Source: Malachius bipustulatus
Taxonomy: Eukaryota; Arthropoda; Insecta; Coleoptera; Melyridae
Length of the DNA: 64,000 bases
Assembly: GCA_910589415.1 (NCBI GenBank)
Contig: OU342632.1
Span: 49,713,341-49,777,340, forward strand
Direction: 5' to 3'
The translations under genes were made by a program, and so were the position numbers. Shown here piece by piece: positions 1 through 12,850 of the stretch. Each line of letters begins with the position of its first letter. The stretch's first letter is position 1. A model generated the notes under the pieces. It worked only from the letters and a program-made list of their open reading frames with translations, had not been told where the DNA came from and made no database searches.

Positions 1-1219
1 TAAAACAATGAAAGTTCATCAATAAAGGCGAGTAATGAGTATAGCTATGAGGCTTAGATCTCTCCAAAATTTTAGACATTTCAAGATTGGCACCACGCAA
101 TGAGGTAATATATTTGTTACGCCATGTTGCTTTCCACCTGTATCCTCTTTATAATTTCCCATCACTTGTTGTCAATCATAACATTATATCCAGTGAAGAT
201 TGTCTCTGATATTGTCACGCTTTGTATTCTCCTTTTTCCCAACATATAAACTCATGTGTGAACTAACACATGTCAATCGAATAATTTACTCCCAGCTTTT
301 AGTACTCCTTAACCGCAGTAGTATATATTTAAAACGTAGCGTCCTGGAGAAGTGTTGGAGGTTTCTAGGTCTTGGACGTTGTAATCTGCTTTCAATGGGC
401 CATTCGTTAGGTCTCTTTATAGACCTGCTCCATTAGCAAATCAAATTAGGGATTTAAGGGAGGCTCTCCTCTTTTCACGGGAAATCATAGATTGTTCATC
501 AAACACTTTGCAGCGTTGATAATGCAGACCAGATACGGCTTGAAATTTATGTTTTGCGCTTGAAAAGGCTCTTGAACCCCTTTAAAATTTTATAACTTAA
601 GTGTTTGATGTAAGCACATAAGGAAGCTGTTGAACTTTGACGCTTCCAGAAAATTGGATTATTCCTCATGAATAGGAATATCGGTAATTAGTTTTAGTCC
701 CGCCAGTGTGGCTCTTCTCAAATTTTCATCGATACGTCCCTTACTCTTGACTATTTGACTTTCACTTCGTTCCTTGTTCTGAGTTTCCTTGAATAAATTA
801 TATTTTATGTAATTAGAAGCCGGCAAAAGACAAACTCCATCGAAGTATTCGATTTTAAATTCAAAGATGTTTTAATTTCGGAATAAAAATGCTCAAAGTA
901 CTTCAAAGCATATCGCAATATAACAGAAATATTCATGTTTTATAAGACCGACATGGGTATTATATTCGTCATTTCATTATTTCAAATTTTTCCATGTGAT
1001 ATTATTTATGTTCTATTACAATAGTTATTCTTTATGATAGACATTAGCATAGCATTAAATTGTTTTTTTCATTGTTACTACCTATGTTGGAATCATGCGC
1101 ACAGAAACTTTCAGCTTTTATAAAATGACAATGTAGAAATGATCAAAATTGATCCTCAGATGATGTTTATAATAGACTAACATAACAGGGAACTACCAAA
1201 TTTTGTACGCAGGTACTAT
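1..1219. other. A/T-rich DNA, no gene recognised
   Basis: I see no convincing coding frame, RNA gene or repeat terminus here. The longest open stretch (200-436, +) has no recognisable motif and its composition matches the surrounding DNA. Confidence 0.5.
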
Positions 1220-1434
1220 CTGTCCACTCAGTGTTGTCCGTTGTCATGCCACACTGATTCTGACTAAGCAATTTCATTTAATTCGATTTGATTCGTACAC
1301 TTAAGTCGAACCAGATGTGGTATCGCAGTTCGTGTCAGTGGCATGTGTTGAAGAATAATGAATATCCTACAAATATATTATTTCGACAAGTTATTGACGA
1401 AGTAGAGCCTTGCAACTTTTTGATAACAAATATA

Positions 1435-2531
1435 CAGTGAGAACCACATAACGCGGAACATCAGAAAAAATATGACGCAGTCTAATTAACGTTGTTGAAC
1501 CATTTAAAATGGAACATAGCGAAATCAGTGCATTTCCAACAAAGCCGCTACAATACGTTAACAATACCGTAGTTATGGTTACGTTCGAGCATTGTTGAAT
1601 TTAGCATTAGTGAGTTATTTAAAATAGAACATAGGGATTCTGTATTGAAAGTCAATGCAATAAATCATTTTTTAATTAAAACGAAATTATTTCAAAATAT
1701 TATAAAAAAGTGTAACTTTATACTAATTATTTTATAAAGAAAAAATATAATTGTAAATTAAGTACTGCAGAGTGTTAATTATTATTCTAAAATAGTATCA
1801 AACATCCGTTGACTATAGGCAAGTGCCCTAAAAAATTATTGTAGAATCAATACATTTATCGTATTTCTGCACTGTTCAGGAGATATTTCTTCGCAGCTCT
1901 TAATCCTTTGTTTGAGCTTTTCAATGTGGTATGATTACTTGACTTTTCTCCAGTAAAAAATCCAAGTATGTTAAGTTTGGTAACCTGGGCGGCCACTTAA
2001 TTACTCCATCTCTTCCTATCCATCTACCGGAAAACTGAGCATTTTGAGCAATTGTCGAACTTGCCGGGAAAAATGGGCAGCTGTAACATTTTGTTGGTAC
2101 CACAAAGCAGGGCCTTCTACTTGTAGATTATTATTTATGGTCGGAATGATTCTTTCTTGCAGTGGCTGCAAGATATGAGTGTTAGTCACTTCAGCCCACA
2201 CATTCACTTTCTATGGATATACTGTGTCCTATAGTGACATGGTACCAGCGCAAATTTTCAACTTCACGTAAAGAAGACACACTGCATGGTGTACCATGTG
2301 CGTAAATTTCAATTTTCTCATCAGCTGCACACATTTTTGATGAATTAAGTAACTACCTACGCTAGTATGTAACTGACGACAAGTTTTACTCATAAACGTC
2401 AAATTAATAATATAATCTGAAGTGGGGAGTTATTGCAAAACCATTAACGACCTTGCACGGCAACGGATCGATCTCCATAGCAATACTTCACAAGCTCATC
2501 TCCTATGTTCCGTCTTGAAAAACTCTCACTG
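1435..2531 (-). mobile_element. Tc1/mariner-type element nested in copy 1
   Basis: It is bounded by CAGTGAGAA at the left and TCTCACTG at the right, each flanked by TA, the target duplication expected of Tc1/mariner elements. The inverted termini extend about 28 bp and both include a GGAACATAG-like stretch. The interior carries a decayed transposase on the minus strand. It lies inside a second TIR element whose matching halves continue on both sides. Confidence 0.8.
1924..2334 (-). pseudogene. Mariner/IS630-type transposase remnant
   Basis: The minus strand encodes, in pieces, the catalytic part of a DDE/DDD transposase of the Tc1/mariner superfamily. From upstream to downstream, I see a short start-like frame (MCAADEKIEIYAHG), then NVWAEVTNTHI, then WYQQN..AAHFSRQVRQ, and after a frameshift FSGRWIGRDGVIKWPPR followed by NLTYLDFLLEK. 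In functional relatives the WFQQDGAPPHF block supplies a catalytic Asp; here that position reads Asn. The family's N-terminal helix-turn-helix domain is missing. The element is dead: at least two frame changes, a lost catalytic residue, and a truncated N-terminus. Confidence 0.8.
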
Positions 2532-3122
2532 TATATAATGCAAGTAAATAAGAATGATATTAATTATTGTTATCATCATGATAGAAATATCATATGTCAC
2601 CTCCTACCTGCTGGTTGCCGTTTAAAAGAAAGAATAACACCTCCGTTTTCTTATTATGCAAGTAAAATATTCCAGCAATTTAACCACAAGACCACGTACT
2701 AGGGAGTTCAATCGTTTCCCAGGCAAAACAAGGAAATAGATTTTTAGGCATTCGCGCAATTAATAAGTTACTCATAGTTTATCACACCGTACAATATTAC
2801 AGGTAATTCTGCTAATTTCGTATTAAAAACGTTTCAAATCACAACAGAAACCTAGTTAGTATATTTAGCGCTGACACTGACACTACTGACAGTAGCGACG
2901 ACAATCTTATCATAATATCGTATCAATCTAAGCGTATCAAGACGCGAGTCGATACTTCCGTCTCACTCTCGCTCATCTTTTTAGAATTGCTGACGATTCA
3001 AACGTATTTCTGACAATACGTCCCATTTTACTCGGTTGACTATGCAATGCAATAGAAGGAGTAAGAAACATAACGAGATGATGTATCCTTAGTTATCACA
3101 ACAGACAACTCTCAGTGTACAG

Positions 3123-5209
3123 ACTTTAGTTGCTTATTCAACTAGAGAATATAAGGAAGATTATTGTCACAGATGGAGCCCTCTATGTCTAGATAGCGAA
3201 ATCACAAATTTAAATTGTGTAGGATCAAAATTAACTTAAGGATTAAAATAACCTACTTAGAATAATTTAATGTATCAGGCAAGAGAGCAGCAATATTTGA
3301 ACCTTTTCTCTCATAACTTTGAACATGTGCGTATTTTATCTAGAAGTAGTGTAATCTTTAGTAATTGAATTGAAAATTAAACCTCTCTCATGTTTTCACT
3401 TTAAGGTCTTTCATTATCACTTATCTAATTGAAGAAACATCTCAAGGAGTCTTCGTAATTTCCTTCTATTATAAACGCATTGAAAAGGAGCAAGGACTAA
3501 TTAGTGTAGCGATAACCTAATTTGGCCGATGATGCATTAGAGGAACATATTTAGCAACGACACTGAGCAACCGAATGGCAGTAAATTACCCAAATAGGAT
3601 TTGCCGTGTCAAGTATGGGAGGCTTTCAATTATGCACGCCAAGGTTGTCGGCTCTACGAGGCTTCTGTTCGGTGGACGGAGGGGTCCACTAGACAGTAAG
3701 ATTGATGTATGCCCCATCAGCATTATAATTCTAGCAGCAATCGAATCAATGACGTAACAATACCTGAACAATTCATCGATAATATGGTAGCTGGTCAGTT
3801 ATACGTGAGTCTAGTTAGACTACTTGACATTGTAATTTCCACTTAATTTAATCATAAATAGCTCGATATGTACAAGTGGATCACAAAATATTTAGTCGGA
3901 TTTTGGTTACTGAAGGAACAATTCTTGTAAGAAACATTACGCAATTGAAATGGTGACTTGACTTGTCTCCCTATGTTTCGTAATTTTTCCTTTATGATTT
4001 TAAAAATCATGACAGTTCCATCGAGTACGACATTTAGTTGTAATGTAAGACATAAATCCCCTTAGCTTTAAGGATTTCGCTTCACTGAACAAGACCAACA
4101 ATTGCAACTTGTACTGCTTACTTGTGTTCTATAAAGCTCTCAAATTAATTGCCTTTGAAAGTGAGTTCCCACTCGGAGAAATATAAAGAGGATATGCCTC
4201 CGGTAGGTCTTGGAAAACATTTTTAAGAATTTTATCTTACAACATCTGTAAATTTGGATTCGAATAATTTCTCTCGGTGGTTGTTTCGGGTGATATTTAT
4301 TTGTAAGAGTTCCAACCTATTGGTAATCGAGAAAAATATTTATAAAATTCATATAAACTCTGCTTATACAAAGAATCAGTCGTCCGAACTGTTCGTTTCT
4401 GGCACATAAACTTATATACTAGATTATTCATTGATTTAGACTCGACTACTTAGGTAAGACAAAAATGTTCTACTTCGTAAAATTGGAGGCTTTGTTGTTT
4501 TTATTTGTGGTTGCATATTTTGGCACTCTCCGCTGTTATCAGATCAATTTAAAACACTGTGTATGTAAATTACGCAGTATGAAAACTAGAGATTACACTG
4601 GTTTGCAACTGTTTTAAAACCATTGAATCAGTTTCAATTTTGACGTCATTAGTTTAACACGGAAATCATATGTTTCAAAATCATAGAAGTGGTTCGAAAC
4701 CGCTAGAAAAAACGCCTCAGAAGTGCGTAAAAGAATGCCACTTCGAAAACTATAATGACAATCAAAATGGCAACTTTATGAAAGCATTTAACCCAAAGTC
4801 AATACAATAAGTATTATTAATAATAGTTTATTCCGTTAATTCATTTTGAACAACGTGTCCAAGATGGAGATGCACATCAAGGTGATGATGTAACCTATGA
4901 GAGCTACAGGGTGGTTAAATAGGGGAAAAGCCCACACTTTATGGCGTGTATCTAAAAATCTGAAAATGAATATGAGTTATCATCATTAGAATATTTCCAG
5001 AATATTTCAGTCACAGAAATTTCCATTTGTGTTTTTAGTTAAAAAAAAAACAAAAAACAAAACTAGATTAGCCGTTTTTAAGCGAAAGAATATTAGGGCA
5101 CTTTTCAACAAGAAATATCGGCTTAAAGTGTTAACCTGCTTACTCCGTTTAATACAAGATATAATTTATTTTTAATTGTGCATCGAAGTGATTTACAAAA
5201 AATAACAAA
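3123..5209. other. A/T-rich spacer, nothing recognised
   Basis: I find no supported gene. A pair of overlapping 60-codon frames on opposite strands near 3575-3771 has no family motif and is likely chance. A short A-run at 5041-5050 is the only simple sequence. Confidence 0.45.
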
Positions 5210-5510
5210 TTAGCATTAAATTTAGTGGCTTAGGAATTTAATGAAAAAGGTAACGACACGCCCAGATCCCTGTCACTGGATTGAAGAATTTTTCATCGGG
5301 AGTATCAAATGATGCACTCAATTAGTAAAAAACTGTCAAAAATTTGCGAGTTATTCTGATCAACCGATTTTTAGAGTTCAAAAAAAAAAAATAATAAATT
5401 TTTCGAAGAAGTTCTTGAAAACTAAAGCTTCAACGATCCATGTCTACAAGAAATTTCTTGCCTATTTTTGAATATCCTACAGGCCCTGAGTTTGTAACAC
5501 CTATTCATTA
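5210..5510 (-). repeat. Mosaic of fold-back element arms
   Basis: Positions 5210-5330 resemble the inner arm of the fold-back at 7415-8391 (shared CCCAGATC...CACTGGATTGAA block and the following ATTTTTCATCGG). Positions 5460-5510 resemble the inverted terminus of the small element at 34589 (CCTATTTTTGAAT..CCTACA, then GTTTGTAACACCTATT). Both are partial and have no intact terminus. Confidence 0.6.
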
Positions 5511-7414
5511 GCGCCTTGTATGTATGCATATGTCCCTATACTATAACTTTTTCAAGTTTTATTTCATGCAAATGGAAAATTACTATTACAGGTGGCCAAA
5601 AACTCGAACTTCACAGAGCGCTCAAGCTTATTATTATATTATTATTACACAAAAATAAAGAAAACAAAATAAAAAATATATTATTATTGTGGGTACATGA
5701 TGTAGTATCCTATACCCAGTCTTGAAAGTGGTCTACGACAATGTGATACCCTTACCTCTAATGTTAAACTCATTTCTATCCTTAAAAGGAAAAAGGAGGC
5801 ATGTAAGTATTCATAGTATCCCCGCAGATATACTAAAGAGCACTGGAATATGGGACTACCTAATATTATTGAGAACAGTGATCGTTATTATTTTTTATAT
5901 TCACGATTTATGATTGAAAAACATTTCTTGGACGTTTTGTTGTTCAGTTTTATAGAAAGCTTGATTCAAGCAATTTCTGAGTAAATTACCAAATATTTGA
6001 CCAGGCATGAATCAACTTCGCATAAAAAAATATATAGGAAGGTCGCTAATGTAAATGACCCAGCAGGGAAACGGAAATAATTCACTTTTATTCCGCCTTT
6101 ATTTAGGTTCAGCTAAAAATATCCAGTGATTGTTGAAATCCATCTGTTTGACAATATAATTTTTCTTGCATATGATTGCTTGCGTGTGATAGACCTCCAT
6201 TTAGGCTTTCCGAGCCATATTTCATATTATTTAAACGCGCACATTGTAGATTTGTTATTTTGCATGTTAGATAAACTCAATTTATAGAATTCTTACCACT
6301 AGTTAAATTCTACTTAACTCTTTATTCTAATTTGCTATCCCTCTTATGGTGCACTACCGTCCGGTACATTCATAGTAAGCGAAATATTCTGTAATAAGTT
6401 TTATTTATTAGGGCAATAATTTTTAGAAAATTCTGTGAGTAGTTGAAATTATGAAACTGTTTCACGCCATATGGGATATTATCACGAAAAATTAAAACCT
6501 AAGTTCTTGCCGTAATACTAAGACTTAATTAATTAATTACGTCGTCGAGAATGAACCCTATGACTAATGAAGTATAATTTTGTGCTTATATAAATAGCTA
6601 CAACCCCTTGATTACGTTTTATAGTATTTATGAATTGGCATTGCAAAAGTGTATGCTGGTGCTTCCCTGAATTTATAGTTTAGTAAAGGATATACCGGGT
6701 GTTCCGATCCGATGGCCCATGTAATTTCAATGATAAAAACTTTTGGGATTCAATTATTGACTTCATTATATGTTTCAGGGAAGAATTATAATCAATTAAT
6801 TTAAGATTGATTGATTCTGTTACTACAGCTACATGTTTTCTGAGCGATTTGAGAGGAGATTCCGTACAAGTTTGCGATACCTACGCGACGTTTAGGTTTA
6901 GTTTCGACACAATGTATGAAACATGTTCACCGGTAATGTCTCCAGTTCCGTTATACTTCTGTTCTTATTGTTCTTATCGGCAGGTGGGGCAGCTAGTACC
7001 TTGGCATAGCTAAGAGGATTTGTTTTTAAGAAATTGTAGGCATCTGTGGGTAAGCTATGCACAGACAAAAAGTTTGCATCATATTTATACTGCTTGAAGG
7101 TAACTAAATTGGCGTATCAGTTAACAGGGTCTGGAATTTTATGTTGCCTACATCTAGTCTCACACCAGCTGAAGGCTCAAAGACCTTATCGCTCCTGAAC
7201 TCCTTTTGCATGATATCAGCCGTTATTTGTTTACATTTTTTTCTAGTATACGCAAATACCAAAACCCCGCGAGTAGATCAACAGTATAGTATTAAATGAA
7301 TAAGGAAGCCGCACTGTAATTTTTTTTTTTTTTTATCAATAAATTTGCCGCTATCTATGTAATAAAGGTTCGAAATTATGAACAAAAAAGCGAAATGCTC
7401 GATAACACATAATA
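5511..7414. other. Spacer with an isolated TIR-like end
   Basis: No gene is supported. At 6692-6712 the sequence TACCGGGTGTTCC resembles the end of the CAGGGTGT-type elements seen elsewhere in the window, but I found no matching inverted end. A poly-T run lies at 7320-7334. Confidence 0.4.
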
Positions 7415-8391
7415 CAGGGTGATTCAGGTTTTACCTACTTAACTCTAGGGAACGATATAGAGAATCGAAAAATAATATGAGTTTGCTTCATGAACTATAT
7501 TCGTGAAAATTTCACGAATGCTTCGTTAAGAAAATACAGGGTGTTAGAGTTTTAAGAAAAAATTCGTATTTTTGAAATATAAAAAAATTGGCTGGTTGAA
7601 ATAATTTGAAATTTTGAACAGTAGTTGTGCTAATTGAAGTAGGTACATGATTTGATACTTCCGATGAAAAATTCTTCAATCCAGTGGCGGAGATCTGGGC
7701 TTGTTCTTACATTTTTTAATAAATAATTTGTACGCCACTGACTTAAATGCAAATTGGTTATTTATGGAAGATACCTTGTTTTGTTTAGAGGAGAAAAGTC
7801 ATCTTACGTTTTTGTTGTAGAATGCACTGTTTTCAAGATATTCCACAATGTTGGCACTCATGCAAGCTTTTTGTAAAGCAATACGGTTCAATAACGACCA
7901 CAAAAATGATTAACTTCTGGAAAAACTCAATAGCATTAATTTTGATGATATTTTACCTCGCACGGGTTCCTACATTATGAAGTATCTCGGAAACAGTGCG
8001 TCCTGGGACAAAAACGTACAACGACTTTTCTTCTCTAAACAACATGAGGTATCTAACAAAAATAACAAATTTTCATTAAAGTTAGTGGCGTGCAAATTAT
8101 TAATTAAAAAAGGTAAGAACAAGCCCAGATCTCCGGCACTGGATTGAATAATTTTTCATCGGAAGTATCAAATCATGTACTTCAATTAGCACAACTACTG
8201 TTCAAAATTTCAAATCATTTCAATCAGCTAATTTTTTATATTTCAAAAACACGAATTTTTTCTTAAAACTTTAACACCCTGTATTTTCTTAACGAAGCAT
8301 TTCCGGAACATAGTTCATGAAGCAAACTCACATTATTTTTTGATTCTCTATCGTTCCCTAGAGTTAAGTAGGTAAAACCTGAATCACCCTG
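7415..8391. mobile_element. Fold-back element, about 480-bp inverted arms
   Basis: The left end CAGGGTGATTCAGGTTTTAC is repeated in inverted form at the right end. The inverted similarity continues inward through the block GATCTGGGCTTG/CAAGCCCAGATC to around 7740 and 8085, leaving a loop of about 340 bp. The flank is TA on the left and CA on the right, consistent with a decayed TA duplication. Inside the left arm another CAGGGTGT copy (7541) sits opposite ACACCCTG (8274), so the arms themselves contain an older terminus pair. No protein is encoded. Confidence 0.85.
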
Positions 8392-8630
8392 CATAATGTT
8401 CTTTTATCAATATTTATTATAACTTTTCATTTTCTCTCCTCTTTGATCTAATGACAGTCAATATATTTAAGATCTTCGCATTTTAGGCATACCTGTTCTT
8501 TGTCGATTAACCACTCTCTCCAAAAGCTGAAATATTTTCAATAGCCTTTAGAACTTTACAACAAAAGCCTTTAGATTCTTCGTAAATTGTTGAATATTAA
8601 AAAACCCTTAATTTTTTGATAATACTTATA

Positions 8631-8978
8631 CAGGTGTCCCGTAATATGTGGGCAATCTCCCGGATTTGGGTAATTTTAATCAAAATAAATTAAAAAAATA
8701 GCCATAATATTGTTTATTCCTAGGACACCCCTGGAAAGATACTACCCCTTAAATTTGATGGTCGAAAATCTATTTTTTGCAATAACTTTTTCATTCGTTG
8801 GCCGAATATGTTGAAGTTTGTCCAAGGGGGACACCCTTACCAATATTATTGCAAAGAAAACAGTACGTTATTGACTTTTTTTAAGTTTTGTTATTTTTAC
8901 AAAAAAAAATTCTTACAAATTTTGTTTTTACAAAAATGAAAAAAAAAATGAAAATTTTTTTGGAACATTAAACACCCT
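8631..8978. mobile_element. Short TA-flanked element, 348 bp
   Basis: CAGGTGTCCCG at the left (preceded by TA) and AACACCCTG at the right (followed by TA) form short, imperfect inverted ends. An internal GGGGGACACCC resembles another such end. No coding capacity. This is a weaker call than the long fold-backs because the inverted match is only about 10 bp. Confidence 0.45.
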
Positions 8979-9095
8979 GTAAATTCGTTAATAATCAATT
9001 TAGAGGGTAGGTTCATTAAGAATAATTTATGTCTTAAAGTCAACTTTCAACTTCTTCCATCTTAGAAGTCTGTGCCCTTCGTTCTGAGACGTATA

Positions 9096-10284
9096 CAGGG
9101 TGTCCCAATATTCCATGGACATGGAGCAACCACAGATTACTGAGGTAAAAAAAAGTCGCTCGGACCAAGCTTATCTCTATACCAAAGTGCTTCGTTTGTC
9201 CGTTAGAGGGCTTCAAAGTCTTTTGAAAATTTTAGTTTTTTTGAAATAGCTCAAAGTCGGCTGATTCCAATTCGATGAAATTTGGTAGGTAAGTTTCTTA
9301 TTAAAAGTACTAACTTCTGATGTACATGATAATTTGACGGAAACCCGGGAAGGGGTGAAACTACCCCTACCCTCCATTAAAATCGATCGTAATTGTTCAC
9401 AGGGTAGCAGGAACGCTGTCCATGTTTTTTTGTTTGAAAGATAAATCATTTTAGCCCATTTTTGGTCTCATACAAAAATCTGTAACTTTCCGAGGTGCTA
9501 TGTGATAAAATAAATTAGTCGATGACACCTAACCAAAATTTTATTTCATTCTTTTAATTTGAAATCAAATTTTCAATTGTCAGGTGATTATTTGATCTAA
9601 TCTCATAAAAGATGTTTAGTATGATTCGGTTTTTTTTCAGGTGTTTTCAAACGGTTTTTTTTAAACGAAGTAAACAGTTTGCAAAACGACGAGGTTCCAA
9701 GAAAAGTTCAAATCATTTTTTTGCGCAGGATGGAACTTTCTAGGGTCCAAACCGGCGCCCACATCGAGCATCTTTTATAAGATTGGATCAAATAATTACC
9801 TGACAATTGGAAATTTGATTTCAAATTAAAAGAATTAAATAAAAATTTAGTTATCATCGACTAATTTATTTTATCACATAGCACCTCGGAAAGATACAGA
9901 TTTTTGTAGGAAACCAAAAATGGGCTAAAACGATGTATCTTTCAAACAAAAAAACATGAAGAGCGTTCCTGCTACCCTATCAATAATTACGATCGATTTT
10001 AATGGAGGGTAGGGGTAGTTTCACCCCTTTCCCGGGTTTCCGTCAAATTATCATGTACATCAGAAGTTAGTACTTTTAATAAGAAACTTACCTACCAAAT
10101 TTCATCGAATTGGAATCAGCCGACTTTGAGCTATTTCAAAAAAACTAAAATTTTCAAAAGACTTTGAAGCCCTCTAACGGACAAACGAAGCACTTTGGTA
10201 TAGAGATAAGTTTGGTCCGAGCGACTTTTTTTTACCTCAGTAATCTGTGGTTGCTCCATGTCCATGGAATATTGGGACACCCTG
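9096..10284. mobile_element. Fold-back element, about 510-bp inverted arms
   Basis: CAGGGTGTCCCAATATTCCA begins the element and its inverse ends it, with TA on both sides. Arms of about 510 bp are nearly identical and can be followed through the blocks GAGGTAAAAAAAAGTCGC, CTACCCCTACCCTCCATT and ATAGCACCTCGGAAAG (in the right arm; inverse on the left). The loop is about 150 bp near 9620-9770. The high arm identity suggests fairly recent insertion or gene conversion between arms. It abuts the end of the transposase-bearing element to its right. Confidence 0.9.
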
Positions 10285-10911
10285 TATACAGGTGCTCATT
10301 TTACCTGACGAGATTGAAATATATCTAAAACTATGCATCCGATCAAAAAAGTAGGTAATAAAAGTTGTTTTTCTGGAAGGCGGACATCCAATGATACTAA
10401 AGTGGATACTAAAAAAATACTTAAAAATTATACTAAAAACTCCCTCCCACCGTCACCTTGTACTTGCATTTGCAATTATTGCAGATTAGCATTTTTTATT
10501 TGAGCCCAGATGAGCTCAATAGGATTTAGTTCACAATGATAGGACGGTAAACGTAAAATTTTACTTTAAATTCTTTGGCCACCTCATACACAACGTATAT
10601 TATAAAGAGTGGTTTATGAATTTTAACGATTGATAGCAGTTCTACTTTATGTATGTTATCTGTAAAAGGTAAGCTTTTTTTCCATTAGCCATTCGTTGAT
10701 GTCGGCTTTTTTTCAAGCAGTGATGTGTAGTTTTTCTTGTCTTCGGCTATGAAACGGTTCGTTGTCCATTACTACAACAGGGTTTGCTTCTAAACTTTTG
10801 CAAAATTTCACTGAACGTTGCTCAAATAGGGTGGCATCCATGTCTTGATGATAGTCCACGGCTTTTTTGACAAAAAAAAAAAAACGGTCCATTATTCAAA
10901 TAACCTAAAGT

Positions 10912-12441
10912 CTGTACACTGAGAGTTGTCTGTTGTGAGAACTAAGGATACATCATCTCGTTATGTTTCTTTCTCCTTCTATTCCATTGCATAGTCAATC
11001 GAGTTAAAATGGGACGTAATGTCAGAAATACGTTTGAATCGTCTGCAATTCTAAAAATATGAGCGAGAGTGAGACGGAAGTATCGACTCGCGTCTTGATA
11101 CGCTTAGATTGATACGATATTACGATAAAGATTGTCGTCGCTACTATCAGTAGTGTCAGTGTCAGCGGTAAATATACTAATAAATAAGGTTTGTCTTGTG
11201 ATTTGAAACGTTTTTAATACGAAATTAGCAGAATTACCTGTGTCCTGTGATAAACTATGAGTAACTTATTATAATAGCTCGAATGCCTAAAAATCTATTT
11301 CCTTGCTTTGCCTGGGAAACGATTGAACTCCCTAGTACGTGGTCTTGTGGTTAAATTGCTGGAATATTTTACTTGGAAATAAGAAAACGGAGGTGTTATT
11401 CTTTCTTTTAAACGACAACCAGCAGGTAGGTGACATGATATTTCTATCATGATGATAACAATAATTATTATGATTCTTATTTACTTGCATTATACAGGGT
11501 GTTGATTTTCAAAGCGGGCCATAGGGGATTAGCATTGCGAAAGTGGTTTTTGACGATTCCTGCTCGCCGTTTAAACTAACAGAAATGGTTTTGGTATCAA
11601 AATGAAGCTAAAATTATTGCGCATAACGCTTGCCATCAGAAATTAATTTAATTCCACGTTGTTTTCTAAAATTCTTCAGTAAAAATTCAAGTAATTGTTA
11701 ATGTTTAATCACAAAATAGCATGCCTTGTCTAAACAATATAATGACGTTTCTACGTTTCGACAATCCATTAATAAAACTTTATAAAGTCAGTAGGTAATA
11801 ATAAAGTCTGGTTCTATTTAATCCTCCTGTAACTGGCTATACTGTAGTAGGTTTTCACCATAAAGACTCTTTCTTGGTTTGTATAACCCATTTTTAAATA
11901 GAACCAGACTTTATTATTACCTACTGACTTATAAAGTTTTATTATTGGATTGTCAAAACGCAGAAACGTCATTATTCTTTAGGCAAGGCATCCTATTTTG
12001 TGATTAAACATTAACAATTACTTGAATTTTTACTGAAGAATTTTAGAAAACAACGTGAAATTAAATTAATTTTTGATGTCAAACGTTATGCGCAATAATT
12101 TTAGCTTCATTTTAATACCAAAACCATTTCTGTCAGTTTAAACGGCGAGCAGGAATCCTCAAAAACCACTTTCGCAATGCTAATCCCCTATGGCCCGCTT
12201 TGAAAATCAACACCCTGTATAATATTTGTTATGAATAAGTTGCAAGGCACTACTTCGTCAATAACTTGTCGAAATAATATATTTATAGGATATTCATTAT
12301 TCCTCAACACACGCCACTGACACGAACTGCGATACCACATCTGGTTCGACTTAGAAATAAGTGTACGATTCAAATCGAATTAAATGAAATTGTTTAGTCA
12401 TAATCAGTGTGGCATGACAACGGACAACTCTCAGTGTACAG
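10912..12441 (+). mobile_element. Non-autonomous TIR element, copy 2
   Basis: The left end CTGTACACTGAGAGTTGTC is repeated inverted at the right. Its outer segments (10912-11494 and 12218-12441) match copy 1 at 1220-3122 in inverted orientation over their full length, with perhaps 5-8% differences by eye. There is no coding sequence of its own. It sits inside the transposase pseudogene described above and is itself interrupted by a Tc1-type fold-back (11495-12217). Confidence 0.85.
11495..12217. mobile_element. Fold-back MITE with TA target site, 723 bp
   Basis: CAGGGTGTTGATTTTCAAAG starts the element and its inverse ends it; both flanks are TA. The arms of about 340 bp are near-identical inverted copies, covering a GCGGGCCATAGGGGATTAGC block and an AAATAGAACCAGACTTTATT block, with a short centre near 11830-11890. 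There is no open reading frame of note. By its TA flanks I infer mobilisation by a Tc1/mariner-type transposase. Confidence 0.9.
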
Positions 12442-12850
12442 AGAGTATGTCACTACCAATATAGTGACATAGGGTGGGTAACAATTAAGCGTTTCCTTTT
12501 TTCCTGATAGCAAGTTGACCAACCATTAATGCCTGCTTTTTTGACTGAACATTTAAATCCTTTCAAATTGTTTCTTTGACATGGCCAGCGTTCAGCCTAG
12601 TTTAATCCAAATAATATATGGGTAGGTTTTCTTGACAGCAGCCTTGCCTTTGATTTCCAGTAGATACCTGCGTCTCCAATGAATAATTTTATTCCTATCA
12701 ATAAGCAGGTTTTTGCTCTTACAAAATTTGAAATTTGAAAAGACTCGAGTTGACATTTATTTTGTTTCATCTTAGTTTTTCACATTTTCGGCACGATACC
12801 TTATTTCCGATGTCCGATGTCCGTGCAGGTATTTTTTATCGTGAGAATTT

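Larger units (their letters stand above)
1220..3122 (-). mobile_element. Non-autonomous TIR element, copy 1 (interrupted)
   Basis: The ends are inverted: the outer sequence is close to CTGTACACTGAGAGTTGTC at both sides, with one or two mismatches on the left. The right part (2534-3122) and left part (1220-1434) match, in inverted orientation, the two halves of the element at 10912-12441. No protein belongs to this element itself; the only transposase remnant inside belongs to the insertion at 1435-2531. A target duplication could not be assigned, so the superfamily is undetermined. Confidence 0.75.
10440..12850 (-). pseudogene. IS630/Tc1-like transposase gene split by an insertion
   Basis: Two separated halves of one DDE transposase are readable on the minus strand. 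The N-terminal half (about 12850-12480) has IIHWRRRYLLEIKG, then YPYIIWIK where relatives have an acidic YxDETW motif, then KRLIV. The C-terminal half (10875-10440) begins DYHQDMDATLFE, then VVVMDNEPFHS (catalytic Asp), KKADINEWL, and finally LPSYHCELNPIELIWAQIK (catalytic Glu region). An in-frame stop, two frameshifts in the C-terminal half and loss of the first acidic motif make it inactive. Between the halves lies the whole TIR element 10912-12441, so the gene was interrupted by that transposon. A candidate terminus CAGGTGCTC lies at 10289. Confidence 0.85.
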
